A stretch of 17,266 nt of DNA, taken from JBEIDK01 sp040383485 (GTDB taxonomy: Bacteria > Bacteroidota > Bacteroidia > UBA4408). The position numbers and the translations under genes were made by a program. Of this stretch, positions 15,724 through 17,266 are shown one piece after another. The DNA lies in the NCBI GenBank assembly GCA_040383485.1, contig JBEIDK010000059.1, positions 1-17,266 on the forward strand. Reading direction: 5' to 3'. The notes below the pieces were generated by a model. It was not told the origin of the DNA and did no database searches. It saw only the letters and a program-made list of their open reading frames with translations. Positions within the stretch are counted from its first letter, which is position 1. Each line of letters begins with the position of its first letter.

Positions 15724-17266
15724 ATGATAACAGAAGAAAATCAAAAGCCCTCAAGGGCTATTAAAGTTATAGCGTGGATTACTATTATTTTTGTAATATT
15801 TGGCGAAACTTTCAAAGTTATGCACTGGCCTGGTGCATCCTTATTATTGTTATTAGCAAGTTTTGTTTTCTCCTGTTTTTATTTGCCTCTTTTTACTTTC
15901 GAATCATGGAAAAGCCAAACCGATTTTAAATCAAAAGCTAAAACAGTTCTTCAATTCATTATACTATTTTTATATGCAATTGGTTTTATCCTAAAAATTC
16001 AACATTGGCCAGGTGCTGGTGAATTAGCAATTATCAATTTTACAATTTTAGGTGTTTTTGTTATTCCCTTTGCAATTTTTCATTTTATAAAAGCAAGTAA
16101 AACAAATTTAGGTAAGTTACATTCCATACTATTAGTAATTTATTTTTTTTCACTTACACTTGGATCCTTAACCAATTCAGGTTCTGGAAAAATTAATATT
16201 GATAGCATAAAAATGCAAGGTCTTAATGTAGAAGAAGCATTAAAATCTGCTATTTCCAGAAATAACCAATTGTATTCAGTTGTACTAAACGAAAAGTCCG
16301 ATTCTAAAATTGAAGTGTTTTTAAAAGTGAATAAACTTAAAATGCTTACTGAACGTACTTTTTTACACGTTAAGAAATTAAAAGTGCAATTGCTTTTAGA
16401 AGTCGAGCATTTACCAGTTTCAGTTGCTGATACATTGTCAAATATTGAACTTAATCAAACAAATGAAATAGAAAAGACGAGTAATATTTTAGTTGGTGAT
16501 GAATTTAATTTGAATGAAGGGATATATTCAGCTTATCAATTAAAAAAAAGTATCAATGAATATCACGATTCAATTTTATTATTGGTTCAAGAACAAAATC
16601 GAGCAATCATTAATGAGGGTTTAAATTTGAGTACAAAAAGTTATGTTGGTGATGATGGTAACCCAGTAACTTGGGAAATTGCCAACTTTTACAGAATGCC
16701 ATTGATATATGTTTTTAATGAACTTACGAGTATTGAGTATGAAATAAAGAATGCGGAATATCAGGTATTGACAGACATAATCAATTCGACAAACAAAGAA
16801 GTAAATACTGCTTTGTATAGCAGGATGATATCAATGAATGCGAAATACGACGCAATAAAAAAACAAGAACAAATTACAAAACTTAAAAGTGAAAATGAAA
16901 AGCGAATTGAAATGCTAAATAACAAGGATTTAGAGCTTAATGATTCACAGCAGGTCATTATTTACTTCACACTTGCAACATTAATGTTTGTCGTGCTACT
17001 CTTTTTCATTATCAGAAGTAATTATTTACGTAGGCAAACCAATAAAAAGCTATTTGAACAAAAGCTTTTAATCGAAAAACAAAAGGCCGAAGTAGAAAAA
17101 AAGAATTTAGAAATCCTCGACAGCATCGAATACGCCAAACGCATACAGAACACCATATTACCAGCACAAAAAATTGTGTCTCAGTATTTAGAAAATTCAT
17201 TTATTCTTTACCTACCCAAAGACATTGTTGCAGGCGATTTTTATTGGATGAGCAGCCCCACCCAAC
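15724..17266 (+). CDS. GldL/GldM-like membrane sensor fused to SpoIIE/PP2C phosphatase (partial)
   Basis: The reading frame is open for 514 codons from the ATG at 15724 and runs off the window. Residues 13-60 and 74-122 are two hydrophobic hairpins, each with the GldL-type motif HWPGA (34-38 and 94-98). A fifth helix covers about 132-150. Residues about 160-405 are helical and extracytoplasmic; WEIANFYRMPLIYVFNELTS followed by an EIKNAEYQVL helix (317-349) matches the pattern of the GldM N-terminal domain. A further membrane helix lies at about 411-430, then a coiled coil (441-465). SIEYAKRIQNTILPA (467-481) and PKDIVAGDFYW (498-508) open a SpoIIE/PP2C serine phosphatase domain; the aspartate of GDFYW is the first metal ligand. 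The catalytic core continues outside the window. It is predicted to sense something in or beyond the inner membrane and dephosphorylate a cytosolic protein such as an anti-sigma antagonist. The fusion is read directly; ligand and target are inferred. Confidence 0.82.
   Translation, partial: MITEENQKPSRAIKVIAWITIIFVIFGETFKVMHWPGASLLLLLASFVFSCFYLPLFTFESWKSQTDFKSKAKTVLQFIILFLYAIGFILKIQHWPGAGELAIINFTILGVFVIPFAIFHFIKASKTNLGKLHSILLVIYFFSLTLGSLTNSGSGKINIDSIKMQGLNVEEALKSAISRNNQLYSVVLNEKSDSKIEVFLKVNKLKMLTERTFLHVKKLKVQLLLEVEHLPVSVADTLSNIELNQTNEIEKTSNILVGDEFNLNEGIYSAYQLKKSINEYHDSILLLVQEQNRAIINEGLNLSTKSYVGDDGNPVTWEIANFYRMPLIYVFNELTSIEYEIKNAEYQVLTDIINSTNKEVNTALYSRMISMNAKYDAIKKQEQITKLKSENEKRIEMLNNKDLELNDSQQVIIYFTLATLMFVVLLFFIIRSNYLRRQTNKKLFEQKLLIEKQKAEVEKKNLEILDSIEYAKRIQNTILPAQKIVSQYLENSFILYLPKDIVAGDFYWMSSPTQ

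Noticed and set aside
5..17266. CRISPR arrays, tRNA or rRNA genes, insertion sequences, prophage genes
   Set aside because: No regularly spaced repeats, cloverleaf sequence, transposase, integrase or phage structural motif was seen.

Overview
This is an AT-rich stretch from a member of the Bacteroidota. Four things point there: a protein with a type IX secretion (T9SS) C-terminal sorting domain, a membrane protein with GldL/GldM-like segments, paired ECF-type sigma and anti-sigma genes of Bacteroidota style, and weak or absent Shine-Dalgarno sequences. The low G+C and gliding/T9SS signs suggest an environmental lineage such as Chitinophagales or Flavobacteriales, but I cannot fix the order from the sequence. 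No rRNA, tRNA, CRISPR, insertion sequence or prophage is visible.

Layout. (1) Positions 1-1870, minus strand: 5' part of an ABCG-type ABC exporter subunit carrying an N-terminal TerB-like domain and an FHA-like module. (2) Positions 2132-9685, plus strand: yebC with its own terminator; a sigma factor/anti-sigma pair overlapping by one base; an SF1B RecD-like helicase; free methionine-(R)-sulfoxide reductase; YggS/PLPBP; a secreted von Willebrand factor A (VWA) protein; and a TrmN6-like methyltransferase. (3) Positions 9702-15168, minus strand, read from 15168 downwards: a GT-B glycosyltransferase, gcvT, a small outer-membrane protein, a second glycosyltransferase and a secreted Asp-box (BNR) protein with a T9SS tail. 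The gaps are only 5-60 bases, so these five genes are probably one transcript. (4) Positions 15169-15723: divergent AT-rich spacer. (5) Position 15724 to the end, plus strand: a large membrane protein cut by the window edge.

The most striking gene is this last one. Two GldL-like hydrophobic hairpins, each with an HWPGA motif, are joined to a GldM-like extracytoplasmic helical region, another membrane helix, a coiled coil and the start of a SpoIIE/PP2C serine phosphatase domain. It looks like a signalling protein built from parts of the gliding/T9SS motor. The second notable architecture is the TerB-like/FHA-like/ABCG fusion at the left edge. The sigma and VWA genes lack an ATG start. The rest is largely housekeeping (translation quality, glycine cleavage, PLP homeostasis, methionine repair) mixed with envelope glycosylation and secreted-surface genes.
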